This document shows positions 42,270 to 51,289 of a stretch of 64,000 nucleotides of DNA, piece after piece. The translations under genes were made by a program, and so were the position numbers. Each line of letters opens with the position of its first letter. The stretch's first letter is position 1. The DNA comes from Chitinophaga cymbidii. GTDB lineage: Bacteria > Bacteroidota > Bacteroidia > Chitinophagales > Chitinophagaceae. The notes below the pieces were generated by a model. That model was given only the letters and a program-made list of their open reading frames with translations, did no database searches and was not told where the DNA came from. Location: contig NZ_BKAU01000005.1 of assembly GCF_007992715.1 (NCBI RefSeq), positions 682,001 through 746,000 on the forward strand. Reading direction: 5' to 3'.

Positions 42270-43778
42270 TTAACGGATTAGATCTGGCTGGGGATAAACG
42301 TGGACCTGTTTATTACCCCGGGGGCGGTTTTTCTCCAGCAAAATACGATAATCTTTCGGGTTTATGGGCTTGAAAAATTCATAGGGCAGCCAGCGTGTGG
42401 CTTTGGTGCGCAGCCCCATGTCCCGCATCAGCTGATCGAGGTGCATGAAGTTGAAAGGCGCCACGCAGGTGCCGCTGAACTCGGACGAAATGGGCCGGCC
42501 CTGCCTGCGCCAGCGGGAGATAAAACGCATGTCTTCATCGATGGCTTTGCGGGACGGCAGGTGCAGCTGTCCTTTTGCATATTGCACCATCCAGTTGGCG
42601 GCCACTTCGGAAGTAAGGGTGGTGAAGAGGCTGGAATTGAATCCCACGAAGCCGAGCTGCGGCACGTCCGGATGGATGATATTGCGGAACAGGTGGAAGC
42701 TGCCGTCCGCACCGATGATTTTGTCCCGGTGGATCTTCTCCAGGAAGGGAAGTCCTTGTGTAAAACCGGTGCCGCATACCACCAGGTCCGGCGTCAGCGT
42801 TTCGCCGTTACGCAATATCATGGTGCGGCCTTCGAAGCCTGCAATTTCCGTTTGATGCGCTTTGATGCGGCCGCTTTTTACTTTTTCGTAAAATCCTTCC
42901 GGCGCTACGCCCAGGCTGCAGCTGATCTGGTCTTCTATCCGGTGGTTGGGCACCATACCGCAGGCTTTGAGGGAGAATTGCTTTTTCAGCAGCAGCTCTA
43001 ATCCGCGCCACTGCATCCATACGATCACCCTGCCGGCGGAGTGCAGGAAGCGCTGGAAACCTGTTTTGTACGGCGCGTTGAAGAAGGCTTCGGAGAAGCG
43101 GGAAAAGAGCAGGTAGCGCATGTTGATGAGGTTGCCGAAGTAACGCGGCACCTTCCATTGTGCTTTACGGTAGACGAGGGTGCAGTCCCGGCTGCTGTCT
43201 ACCGCCAGCGTGGCGATGTCCGTTGCGGATTTGGCAAAGCCGATCACAGCTACAGAGCGGTCTTTCAGCAGGGCCTTGTCGTTCACCTGGCTGGAATGCA
43301 GCACCTGGCCGCCTGCTTCGCGGTAGGACTGGAGGCCGGGGAACTGGGGAACATACGGCTTGTGAAAAGTGCCGGTGCAGATCACCACATAGTCGAAGCT
43401 GATCATATCGTCCAGGTGATGGTCCAGGTCGTGTATCTGCATGTACCACTGGCCGTGATGATATTGCAGGCTGGTCACTTCCGAACGGAAGCGGATGTGC
43501 GGCAAGATGCCGAATTGTTTTGCATAGCCGGTAAGGTATGCCTGTACCTGTGCGCCAGAAGGCCATAAGGGATAATCCGCGGGCATGGGATAATCTGAAT
43601 AAGCATATTCATCGCGGGTGGTTTGCGTGGCCACGCCAAGGTAGGAACGGCTTTGTTCCCATACACCGCCGATGGCGGCTGCCTTTTCAATGATCGTTAC
43701 GCGGTAACCTTCCTGCAGGAATGCTTTTGCTGTTGCCAGGCCGCTGAGGCCCGCTCCGATAATACCGATGTTTTTCAT
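42270..43778 (-). CDS. Flavin-containing monooxygenase
   Basis: A 502-residue enzyme from MKNIGIIGAGLSG at 43778; an upstream extension to 43826 lacks similarity to the family. The FAD-binding GAGLSG is at residues 7-12, an FMO-type segment VVICTGTFHKPYVPQFPG lies near 120, and an NADPH-binding VAVIGFAKSATDIA lies near 180. FMOs or related Baeyer-Villiger-type enzymes insert one oxygen atom into soft nucleophiles or ketones. The substrate is unknown. The gene is the first of a likely operon with the V4R kinase and is divergent from a methyltransferase across a symmetrical operator array. Confidence 0.87.
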   Translation of the reverse strand: MKNIGIIGAGLSGLATAKAFLQEGYRVTIIEKAAAIGGVWEQSRSYLGVATQTTRDEYAYSDYPMPADYPLWPSGAQVQAYLTGYAKQFGILPHIRFRSEVTSLQYHHGQWYMQIHDLDHHLDDMISFDYVVICTGTFHKPYVPQFPGLQSYREAGGQVLHSSQVNDKALLKDRSVAVIGFAKSATDIATLAVDSSRDCTLVYRKAQWKVPRYFGNLINMRYLLFSRFSEAFFNAPYKTGFQRFLHSAGRVIVWMQWRGLELLLKKQFSLKACGMVPNHRIEDQISCSLGVAPEGFYEKVKSGRIKAHQTEIAGFEGRTMILRNGETLTPDLVVCGTGFTQGLPFLEKIHRDKIIGADGSFHLFRNIIHPDVPQLGFVGFNSSLFTTLTSEVAANWMVQYAKGQLHLPSRKAIDEDMRFISRWRRQGRPISSEFSGTCVAPFNFMHLDQLMRDMGLRTKATRWLPYEFFKPINPKDYRILLEKNRPRGNKQVHVYPQPDLIR

Positions 43779-43797
43779 GACTGGGGTTTTAATGCTG

Positions 43798-43863
43798 CTA
43801 AAGTAGTACGGCTGCCGGCTCCGCAAATGCTGAATTAACGCAGATGCCGTTTCGCTTAACGGA
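43798..43863 (-). promoter_or_regulatory. Predicted LytTR-controlled promoter of the monooxygenase gene
   Basis: Read on the minus strand: TCCGTTAAG (43855-43863) proximal... the outer box TGCGTTAAT (43834-43842) lies nearer the gene, 21 bp from the inner one. From the outer box 28 bp lead to TACTTTAG (43798-43805), a one-mismatch TAnnTTTG. TCCGTTAAG fits the LytTR half-site exactly; the other has one mismatch. The gene starts 19 bp beyond. Confidence 0.6.
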
Positions 43864-43870
43864 ATTCTGA

Positions 43871-43937
43871 TCCGTTAATCCGGATATCCTTTCCGTTAAT
43901 TCCGCTGTCGATCCGGCGTCTGCCTGCCGCATATTTG
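43871..43937 (+). promoter_or_regulatory. Predicted LytTR-controlled promoter of the methyltransferase gene
   Basis: TCCGTTAAT occurs at 43871-43879 and 43892-43900, both exact matches to the LytTR half-site [TA][AC][CA]GTTN[AG][TG], starting 21 bp apart. A 29-bp gap leads to CATATTTG (43930-43937), a one-mismatch TAnnTTTG. With the mirror-image pair at 43834-43863 it forms a symmetrical array centred near 43867. Confidence 0.65.
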
Positions 43938-43963
43938 TATCCAACTAAAATCATCACCCCAAA

Positions 43964-44857
43964 ATGAAAACAAATTATCAACCCCTCGCTTTTCTGCAAC
44001 AGGTGATCGCCAACGGCGGTCCGGAAGTAAAAGAATACGATACTTTGAACGGCATCTTCGATCAGCTTTACCGGGATTGCAGTACCGGCCGGCTCAGCGC
44101 CGCTGAAATGGCGCAACTGCAAAGCAGCTTCGAAACGGAAGGCATGGAAAATACGCTGCACGGCCATTGCAGGCTGAAGCCTTACGGTTATGCGGGCGAT
44201 TTTATGATCATCGACAAGATCTACCGCGAGCATGTATCATCCGACCGGCGTTTTGAAAAATGGGATTGCTACTGGAACAATCAGCCTGCCACCAAAGCGG
44301 TGAGGAACAGGAAGGATTATTTTATCCGCACAGTGCTCGGCCGTTTGCAAGCTGCCCCGCTGCGCCTGCTGAACGTGGCCAGCGGCCCGGCGCGTGACCT
44401 TTCGGAAGTATTCACCCGCATTCCAACAGGCGCATTGCATGCTACCTGCGTGGAAGCGGATGAACAGGCGATCGCTTATGCAACGGGACTTAATGAAGAC
44501 AATATGCGGCACATCCGTTTCATCCATCAGAATATATTCCGCTTTTCAACGGACGAGCAGTTCGACCTGGTGTGGAGCGCCGGCCTGTTCGATTATTTCG
44601 AGGATAGCGTGTTCGTGAAGCTGCTGCGCAAGTTCATCACATGGACGAAGCCCGGCGGCGAAGTGATCATCGGCAATTTCAGCACCGGGAATCCCAGCCG
44701 CAGCTGCATGGAGCTGGCGGGGGACTGGTACCTGCATCATCGTTCGGCGGAGTTGCTGGTGGCGATGGCGAAAGAAGCGGGCGCGGCGGAAGATGATATT
44801 TATGTTGGGAAGGAGCTGGAAGGTGTGAATCTCTTTCTGCACGTGAAAGTAAGATAG
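43964..44857 (+). CDS. SAM-dependent methyltransferase of the 3-hydroxypalmitate methyl ester (EF) type
   Basis: A 297-residue protein. The N-terminal helical region includes LKPYGYAGDFMIIDKIY, which I associate with proteins annotated as extracellular-factor 3-hydroxypalmitic acid methyl ester biosynthesis enzymes. The methyltransferase core starts at about 120 with LLNVASGPARDLSEV as motif I, followed by CVEADEQAI and FDLVWSAGLFDYF. A lipid-like or small carboxylate acceptor is therefore possible, but the annotation is transferred and unproven here. The gene is divergent from the monooxygenase and shares its operator array. Confidence 0.78.
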   Translation: MKTNYQPLAFLQQVIANGGPEVKEYDTLNGIFDQLYRDCSTGRLSAAEMAQLQSSFETEGMENTLHGHCRLKPYGYAGDFMIIDKIYREHVSSDRRFEKWDCYWNNQPATKAVRNRKDYFIRTVLGRLQAAPLRLLNVASGPARDLSEVFTRIPTGALHATCVEADEQAIAYATGLNEDNMRHIRFIHQNIFRFSTDEQFDLVWSAGLFDYFEDSVFVKLLRKFITWTKPGGEVIIGNFSTGNPSRSCMELAGDWYLHHRSAELLVAMAKEAGAAEDDIYVGKELEGVNLFLHVKVR

Positions 44858-44889
44858 CGCAGCATCTCCGGAGGCCGGTGAAAAAAGTT

Positions 44890-45681
44890 TTACGGATTTT
44901 TCTTCCTTAAAAAGCGGACCATCGCATTGGTGCGGTTCCCGGCGTTGAGCTTCACCCGGTAAGTTTTGTCATCAGCGTAAATGATCATCAGCGCGGTGTT
45001 CGGCGGTACACGCCCTTCATTTTCCGCGTACATGATCAGTTCGTTGTCCGCTGTATCGCTGGCTACGAGATCGATGACAAACGGGTTTGCGGTTAAGGGT
45101 TGACGGTCCGCAACGAGTTGGCCGTTGAAGTAAACGGAAACGGTATCTCCGTCGATCGTGCCGTTGTCGTAGAGCGCTACGCGGAATTGTGGGCTGGTAA
45201 GATGGATGGTTTGAGCGAGGATGTTGCGGCGGCTTTCCGGTTTTTCGGCGGGAGCGACTTTTTTCCTCAACCGCATGGCCCCCGTGAGGCAGCCGTCAGG
45301 GTCTTGCCGGGCGGCCATTACATATGCCCCGTTCTCTATTTGCAGCGTGAGGACAGACCGGCCGGTACACCAGTAAAATCCTGGATAGTCAGCGAGCTTC
45401 TTATCGCTGATGGGCAGAATGTCTATCGTGATCCTGTCCCCATCGATCTTGCCTGTGATGCGGCCGCGGTAGTAATTATGCTGCGGGTTTTGGAAGAAAT
45501 GCCCGTAGCTGGTGCCGGAAAACGTCCGCCCCGTTACTTGTTCTATGGTAATGCTGATGTAAGCGCTGTCTTTGATATGGTCTATCTTGTGGATACCTTC
45601 CCAGGTACCCGGCAGAAACCGGCTGGATTGTGCGTAGCTGCTGTTCAGCGCCAGCAGCATGAAACACCATAAGCATCGCAT
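44890..45681 (-). CDS. Uncharacterised exported protein
   Basis: A 263-residue protein from the ATG at 45681, with signal peptide MRCLWCFMLLALNSSYAQ. Residues 25-150 resemble a lipocalin or extracellular beta-barrel that senses nothing obvious (FLPGTWEGIHKI, GHFFQNPQHNYYRGRITGKI). The C-terminal half (170-260) is beta-rich with VALYDNGTIDGDTVSVYFNG, a pattern common in Bacteroidota secreted proteins. No family assigned. It lies downstream of the efflux operon on the same strand, separated by a large inverted repeat. Confidence 0.65.
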   Translation of the reverse strand: MRCLWCFMLLALNSSYAQSSRFLPGTWEGIHKIDHIKDSAYISITIEQVTGRTFSGTSYGHFFQNPQHNYYRGRITGKIDGDRITIDILPISDKKLADYPGFYWCTGRSVLTLQIENGAYVMAARQDPDGCLTGAMRLRKKVAPAEKPESRRNILAQTIHLTSPQFRVALYDNGTIDGDTVSVYFNGQLVADRQPLTANPFVIDLVASDTADNELIMYAENEGRVPPNTALMIIYADDKTYRVKLNAGNRTNAMVRFLRKKNP

Positions 45682-45711
45682 GCGGTGAAAATACCAACAA
45701 ATCATAAGGGC

Positions 45712-45768
45712 GCCGGCTGAATGCCCGTTAATTCACAAATGATTAACCAAAAAAATCGTTCAGCCGGC
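45712..45768. repeat. Nested inverted repeat between the CzcA gene and the next gene
   Basis: The outer arms GCCGGCTGAA (45712-45721) and TTCAGCCGGC (45759-45768) are perfect. The inner arms GTTAAT (45727-45732) and ATTAAC (45742-45747) are perfect too. No U run follows on either strand within a few bases, so it is an atypical terminator or a regulatory hairpin. Confidence 0.5.
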
Positions 45769-45833
45769 CCCGTATGTTGCGCTTAGCCGTACCATTGTTG
45801 CAGTGACATGCATGAGCATTCTGCGCTTATCGC

Positions 45834-48800
45834 TTACCGCTTGCGGTACCCGATGTAGAAGAACAGCGGGAACACCAGCAGCGTTAGTATTGTGGCGGTG
45901 ATCAACCCGCCGATCACCACAATGGCCAGCGGCCTCGACGTTTCGGAGCCGATGTCGGTAGACAATGCGGCGGGCAGCAATCCAATAGCGGCCATCAGCG
46001 CGGTCATCACCACGGGGCGCACCCGCGTCCGTAACCCTGATTTGATCGCATGCTCCATCCGCTCCCGGTTATTCTCCTGCCTGCGGGTAGCCAGCAGATT
46101 TTTCTTGAACACCGAGATCAGTATCACGCCATTTTGGATACAGATACCGAACAGCGCAATGAAGCCGATGCCCGCCGAAATGGAAAAATTGGTGCCGGTG
46201 ATCAGCAATGCCGCAATACCGCCAATGATCGCGAAAGGCACGTTCAGCAATACCATGCCCGCATCCCGGATATTCCCGAACATGATGAAAAGGATCAGGA
46301 AGATGATCAGCAGACTGATCGGTACCACCTGCGTCAGCCGTTTGGTAGCCCGTTGCTGGTTCTCGAAATCGCCGGCCCACTTCATTTCATAGCCTTTGTC
46401 CAGCTGCACGGCGGCGTTCACTTTCTGCTGCGCCTCCGCGATGGTGCTGCCCATGTCCCGCCCGCGGATGGAAAACTTCACGGCGGTGAAGCGCTCGTTG
46501 TCGTCACGGAACACGATGCTTGGACCCGTGAGCGTCCGGATGTCAGCGATGTTCTTGATCGGTACTTTGGTGCCGTGTATGGAAGGAATGAGCAGGTTGC
46601 GGATGTTCTCCGCGTTTTCGCGGTACTTGTCCAGGTAGCGCAATCTCAACTGAAATTTTCGTTCTCCTTCATATATCTGCGAAATGGCTTTCCCGCCGAT
46701 CGCCATTTCTATGGTGGCATTGGCGTCCGCCGTGGTCACGCCGTACAGCGCGAGCTTGTTCTCGTCCAGCTCTATCCGCATTTCCGGCTGGCCAATGTTG
46801 CGGATCACGCCAAGATCTTCCACACCTTCAATCCCTTTCATCACTTCATAAACTTCATATGCACGGGCTTCGGTGTAGTTCAGGCTGTCGCCATAGATCT
46901 TCACGCAAAGCGAACCCTTCACACCAGACACCGCCTCTTCCACATTGTCCATGATCGGCTGCGAGAAGTTAAGGTTGACGCCGGGTGAGGCCAGCCGCTC
47001 CTGCATCTCCGCGATCAGTTCCTCTTTCGTTTTCCCGCTTTTCCATTCTTTTTTCGGGTAGATGTCCACATGAAATTCGATATTATAAAACCCCGTGGCG
47101 TCGGTGCCGTCGTTCGGGCGGCCGGTTTGTGACATCACCTGTTTCACTTCCGGAAATTCCCGGATGGTGCGGCGCATCTTGTTGGCGAGGTCCCGCGACT
47201 CTTCCAGCGAAATGCTGAGCGGACAGGTGGCGCGGATGTAGATGGCGCCTTCGTCCAGCTCCGGCAGGAACTCGCTGCCCAGGAACCGGAACAGGAAAAG
47301 CCCGAAAACCACTGTCACCGCCGATATCATCAGGGTGAACGCTTTCCGGCGGTAGGTGAAAGAAAACATCTTCATCACGCCGTTGGTCACCGCTTCCACG
47401 AAGGGATTGTGCCGCTCCCGCACGTTCCTGCGGAGCAGGAGGCTGCTTAACAGGGGCACCAGTGTGAGCGTGAGGATCAATGCGCCGAGCAGGGCGAAGC
47501 CCAGCGTCCAGGCCAGGGGCGAGAACATTTTACCTTCTACTTTTTCAAAGGCGAAAATAGGCAGCAGCGCCGCGATGATGATGAGCTTGGAGAAGAATAC
47601 CGCCTTGCCCAGCTCACCGCCGGTATTCTTGATAATACCCAGCTTGCTCATCCTGTTAAACCGTTCCATCCCCACTTTCTTCGCCTGGTGGTCCAGCAGC
47701 ACAAAAATCCCTTCCACCATAACGACCGCCCCGTCTATGATAATGCCGAAGTCGATCGCGCCCATCGAGAGCAGGTTGGCGGACATGCCTTTCAGGGTCA
47801 GGCAGATGAAGGCGAACAATAACGCCAACGGCACTACGAGCGCTACAATCAGCGTGGTGCGCCAGTCCGCCATGAAGAGAAATACGATCACCGTTACCAG
47901 CACAATGCCTTCGAGCATGTTGTGCAGCACGGTATGCGTGGCATATTCTATGAGGGTGCTGCGGTTGTAGAACGTATCTATCTGTACGTCCGGCGGCAGT
48001 ATTTTTTCATTGAGCTGGTCGATCTTTTCCTGCACACGGCGGATCACTTCGCTGGGGTTCTCGCCTTTGCGCATGACCACGATGCCTTCTACTACGTCGT
48101 TGGACAGATCGCGGCCCACCTGACCGAGGCGTGGCAGGGAGGAGATGTCCACTTCCGCGATGTCTTTTACCAGGATGGGCGTGCCGTTGATGTTGTCTAC
48201 AATGATATTGCCGATCTCCTCGGTGTTGTTCAGCAGGCCGATGCCCCGCACCACGTACGCTTGCGAGTTGTCCACGATCACATCGCCGCCCACGTTGATA
48301 TTGCTTTTGGATACGGCTTCGTATACGTCCAGCGGCGTGATATCGAAGGAAGCCAGCTTGTGCGGGTTCACTTTGATCTCGTAGGTCTTCACTTCGCCGC
48401 CGAAGCTCACCACGTCGCCCACGCCGGGAACGCCGAGCAATCGGCGCTCTACTACCCAGTCCTGCAGCGTCTTCAGCTCCTGCACCGTTTTCGTTTCACT
48501 GCGGAGGGTGTAGCGGAATATCTCGCCGGTGGGACCGGTGGGTGGTTGCACATCGGGGTCCGCACCGTCCGGCAGCGCCACGTCGCGCAGCAGGTTGTTC
48601 ACCTGCTGCCGGGCGAAATAATCCTCCACGCCGTCTTCAAAGATCACTTTGATCACGGACAGGCCAAACACGGTGGTGGAGCGGACGGAGGTCTTTTTCT
48701 GCACCGGGTTCATGGCGATCTCCACCGGCACGGTCACGAATTTTTCCACTTCTTCCGCGCTTCTGCCCGGCCATTGGGTGATGATGGTGATCTGTGTATT

Positions 48801-48938
48801 CGTCACATCCGGGAATGCTTCAATAGGGATGTTTTTGTAGGCCATGCCGCCCCAGATCACAAGCAGGAGCGTGGCCAGGAATATGAAAAGCCTGTTCTTC
48901 AGTGAAAAGGCGATGATCTTTTTAATGGCTTTGGTCAT
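45834..48938 (-). CDS. czcA: CzcA/CusA-family heavy-metal efflux RND permease
   Basis: A 1034-residue inner-membrane proton-driven pump with twelve membrane helices and two periplasmic loops, full family length. The helix-4 signature reads DFGIIIDGAVVMVEG, close to DFGx3DGAx3VEN of the HME1 (Zn/Co/Cd/Ni) group, except that the final Asn is Gly. It pumps metal ions through the adaptor and TolC-type channel encoded just upstream. The adaptor gene's stop overlaps this start by one base. Divalent cations are favoured over Cu/Ag on the signature alone. Confidence 0.93.
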   Translation of the reverse strand: MTKAIKKIIAFSLKNRLFIFLATLLLVIWGGMAYKNIPIEAFPDVTNTQITIITQWPGRSAEEVEKFVTVPVEIAMNPVQKKTSVRSTTVFGLSVIKVIFEDGVEDYFARQQVNNLLRDVALPDGADPDVQPPTGPTGEIFRYTLRSETKTVQELKTLQDWVVERRLLGVPGVGDVVSFGGEVKTYEIKVNPHKLASFDITPLDVYEAVSKSNINVGGDVIVDNSQAYVVRGIGLLNNTEEIGNIIVDNINGTPILVKDIAEVDISSLPRLGQVGRDLSNDVVEGIVVMRKGENPSEVIRRVQEKIDQLNEKILPPDVQIDTFYNRSTLIEYATHTVLHNMLEGIVLVTVIVFLFMADWRTTLIVALVVPLALLFAFICLTLKGMSANLLSMGAIDFGIIIDGAVVMVEGIFVLLDHQAKKVGMERFNRMSKLGIIKNTGGELGKAVFFSKLIIIAALLPIFAFEKVEGKMFSPLAWTLGFALLGALILTLTLVPLLSSLLLRRNVRERHNPFVEAVTNGVMKMFSFTYRRKAFTLMISAVTVVFGLFLFRFLGSEFLPELDEGAIYIRATCPLSISLEESRDLANKMRRTIREFPEVKQVMSQTGRPNDGTDATGFYNIEFHVDIYPKKEWKSGKTKEELIAEMQERLASPGVNLNFSQPIMDNVEEAVSGVKGSLCVKIYGDSLNYTEARAYEVYEVMKGIEGVEDLGVIRNIGQPEMRIELDENKLALYGVTTADANATIEMAIGGKAISQIYEGERKFQLRLRYLDKYRENAENIRNLLIPSIHGTKVPIKNIADIRTLTGPSIVFRDDNERFTAVKFSIRGRDMGSTIAEAQQKVNAAVQLDKGYEMKWAGDFENQQRATKRLTQVVPISLLIIFLILFIMFGNIRDAGMVLLNVPFAIIGGIAALLITGTNFSISAGIGFIALFGICIQNGVILISVFKKNLLATRRQENNRERMEHAIKSGLRTRVRPVVMTALMAAIGLLPAALSTDIGSETSRPLAIVVIGGLITATILTLLVFPLFFYIGYRKR

Positions 48939-49999
48939 TACTGTTTAACATTTAATGCATCATAAATGAATACCTGCGCCTGTGTTACCACCTGTTCCCC
49001 TTCCTGCAGCCCCTCAATGAAAGCTTTGTCGCCAATGCGTTTTATAAGACTGATCTCGCGGATGGACAGCGTGGTGTCTTTCTTCACGATCACATACCGT
49101 TTGCTGTTATCCATCACCACCGCTTTTGCGGGGATGCAGCATTTTCTGCCCCCTTTGGTGCGGGAGGTGAGGTATACCCGGGCGAACATTTCAGGCTTCA
49201 GCTCACGGTCGGGGTTGGGCATGCTGATGCGGACCTTCATGGTGCGGTTGGCGGGGTCCAGCACGTTGTAGATCTTGTCGATACGGCCGGTATATTCCTT
49301 GCCGGGATTGGCGAGGGTGGTGACTTTAACCGCGTCACCAAGGTGGATGTTACGGATGTCCGATTCATAGACGCTGGCGATGACCCAAACGGTGGAGAGG
49401 TCTGCTATCGTGAAGAGGACGTTGTCATTATCCTGTCTTACTTCCGAATTGCCGGTGATGTTTTTTTCGATGATACTCCCCGTGATGGGGGCTTTTAGCG
49501 TATTTCCGCCGCTGATAGCAGACACTTGCTCCGCCTTTATGAGTTCCGACTTTGCTTTATTGTATTCTGTTTGTGCGGACAGCCATTCCTGTTCGGTGAC
49601 GAGGTTGCTTTCGTATAGTGATTTCCGTGTTTCAAGGTTCTTTTCCGCGATGGCGAGATTGGCCGCGGCGAGAGACTGTTCATTGGTGAAGCCCGCTACT
49701 TCGGAGCTTTGTATGACTGCCAGCACCTGTCCCTGTTTCACGGGGTCGCCCAGCTCTACTTTCACGGACTGCACGCGCCCGCTCACGAGGGCGTATACCC
49801 GGGCCTGCTTTTGTTCGGTGGGTGTGATCCTCCCGTTCAGCTTGATCACGTCTTCCATTTCTTCAATGGTCACCGGCGCTGTTTGCAGGTGCCGGACGAG
49901 GCTGTCGGATACCGGTTTTTCTTCTTTCACGAAGGATGGCGCGGGCGAGGTGCAGGATGATATGGCGGCGAGCATGATGCAGATAGTAAACGATCTCAT
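48938..49999 (-). CDS. czcB: RND efflux periplasmic adaptor (CzcB-type) lipoprotein
   Basis: A 353-residue membrane-fusion protein from MRSFTICIMLAAISSC, a lipoprotein signal. Barrel-sandwich/lipoyl halves are visible (GRVQSVKVELGDPVKQGQVLAVI and LKAPITGSIIEKNI) with a helical hairpin between. A beta-barrel (DAVKVTTLANPGKEYTGRID) and a membrane-proximal domain follow. It lacks the extra N-terminal His-rich metal-binding region of some CzcB proteins. It bridges the pump and the outer-membrane channel, and its gene is packed between theirs. Confidence 0.92.
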   Translation of the reverse strand: MRSFTICIMLAAISSCTSPAPSFVKEEKPVSDSLVRHLQTAPVTIEEMEDVIKLNGRITPTEQKQARVYALVSGRVQSVKVELGDPVKQGQVLAVIQSSEVAGFTNEQSLAAANLAIAEKNLETRKSLYESNLVTEQEWLSAQTEYNKAKSELIKAEQVSAISGGNTLKAPITGSIIEKNITGNSEVRQDNDNVLFTIADLSTVWVIASVYESDIRNIHLGDAVKVTTLANPGKEYTGRIDKIYNVLDPANRTMKVRISMPNPDRELKPEMFARVYLTSRTKGGRKCCIPAKAVVMDNSKRYVIVKKDTTLSIREISLIKRIGDKAFIEGLQEGEQVVTQAQVFIYDALNVKQ

Positions 50000-50009
50000 T
50001 TTACAGGCA

Positions 50010-51272
50010 TTAATTGTTGAGCAAATTTTTTCCGATGGCATAGTTCAGGGATTCGATCGCCTGCATTCGTTCATGCTGCACTTCGTTCAGTTGCAGCAGG
50101 TTTTCCTTGTAGGATTCATAGAAGTCCGTAAACTCCAGCAGGCTGATATTTTTTTTGATGAAATGATCTGTGACGCTTTGCAGGAGGGCTTCAAATTCGC
50201 CGCGGAAGTCCGGGTCCACGGAGCGGAGCATGTTGTCCGCATTCACGGCCCTGGCGAATGCGGTGCGCACTTCATTTTCCACGGTGGCGGTTTGCTGTTC
50301 CAGCAGCACTTTGCTTTGCGCGATGCCGGCCCTGGCGGCTTTGATACTGCCCTGGTTGCGGTGGAAGAACGGCAGGTCGAAGGCGATATTGAGCAGGCTG
50401 GCGTTTTCGATATAATCGCTGCGTTTGTCGAACATCGCGCCGATGGTCATGTCCGGCACGGCGAGCGATCTTTGCAGGGCATACTGCTGCGTGCTGTGCT
50501 GTAGCGCCTGCTGTGCCAGCCGGAGGTCCCGTCGGTTGGTGAATGCGGTGTCCAGCAGGCTTTGCAGGCTGTATGCGCTTACTGGTTGCATGTTGAGGTC
50601 CCTTGCATCGGGGATGTACCAGGTATGGTTGTCCTGCAATAATAATTGCAGCTCACCTTCGATGGTATTGAACCGGTTTTGCAGGGTAACCTGTTCCGCT
50701 TTGAGGCTGTACAGCAGCGAGCGTATGCGGACCGCGTCGCGCGGCGTTACGATGCCTTTGGCCTGCAGCTCCCGGTAAGTGCGGTCCAGCTGTTCCAGCT
50801 GCTGTACCTGTACGTCAAAGGCATGGATGGAGCTTTGCAGGTACCAGGCTTCGTAGAAGTTGCTGCGCAGCGTATAGCCCAGCGTGCGGAGCAGTTCGAA
50901 GAACCGGCTTTCCGCCATGGAGGCTTCCGTCTGCGCCAGCTTTATTTGTTTGTTGCGCTTGCCGGCGAGGGTGATCAGCTGCTGTACTTCGATCGTGTAC
51001 TGGCCGCTGCGGTTGCCAACGTCCGCAAACCTGTTCTGTTCGGGGTTGTAGATGCTTCCGCCGAGGGAAAGGCTGGGATTGTTGTACAGCCTTGCCTGTA
51101 TCACCTGCGCCTGCGCGATGGAGATGTTATATTTTTCCGCCAGCAGGGCGAGGTTGCGTTGCAGGAATTGTTGTTCTGCCTGTTGCAGGGTGATATGCAA
51201 GGTGTCCTGTGCATACAGGCCCGGCGTTAGCAGGAGGCTGATAACGCACAGGGTTATACGAATGCAGTGCAT
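50010..51272 (-). CDS. czcC: TolC-family outer-membrane channel (CzcC-type)
   Basis: A 420-residue protein with signal peptide MHCIRITLCVISLLLTPGLYAQ, followed by the two long coiled repeats of the outer-membrane efflux family (QQAEQQFLQRNLALLAEKYN, NNPSLSLGGSIYNPEQN, and the related second half). It forms the exit duct of the metal pump. The adaptor gene starts ten bases after the stop. A 140-base structured spacer separates its start from the small upstream gene. Confidence 0.92.
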   Translation of the reverse strand: MHCIRITLCVISLLLTPGLYAQDTLHITLQQAEQQFLQRNLALLAEKYNISIAQAQVIQARLYNNPSLSLGGSIYNPEQNRFADVGNRSGQYTIEVQQLITLAGKRNKQIKLAQTEASMAESRFFELLRTLGYTLRSNFYEAWYLQSSIHAFDVQVQQLEQLDRTYRELQAKGIVTPRDAVRIRSLLYSLKAEQVTLQNRFNTIEGELQLLLQDNHTWYIPDARDLNMQPVSAYSLQSLLDTAFTNRRDLRLAQQALQHSTQQYALQRSLAVPDMTIGAMFDKRSDYIENASLLNIAFDLPFFHRNQGSIKAARAGIAQSKVLLEQQTATVENEVRTAFARAVNADNMLRSVDPDFRGEFEALLQSVTDHFIKKNISLLEFTDFYESYKENLLQLNEVQHERMQAIESLNYAIGKNLLNN

Positions 51273-51289
51273 GGTGCTGCTTTTTTCGG

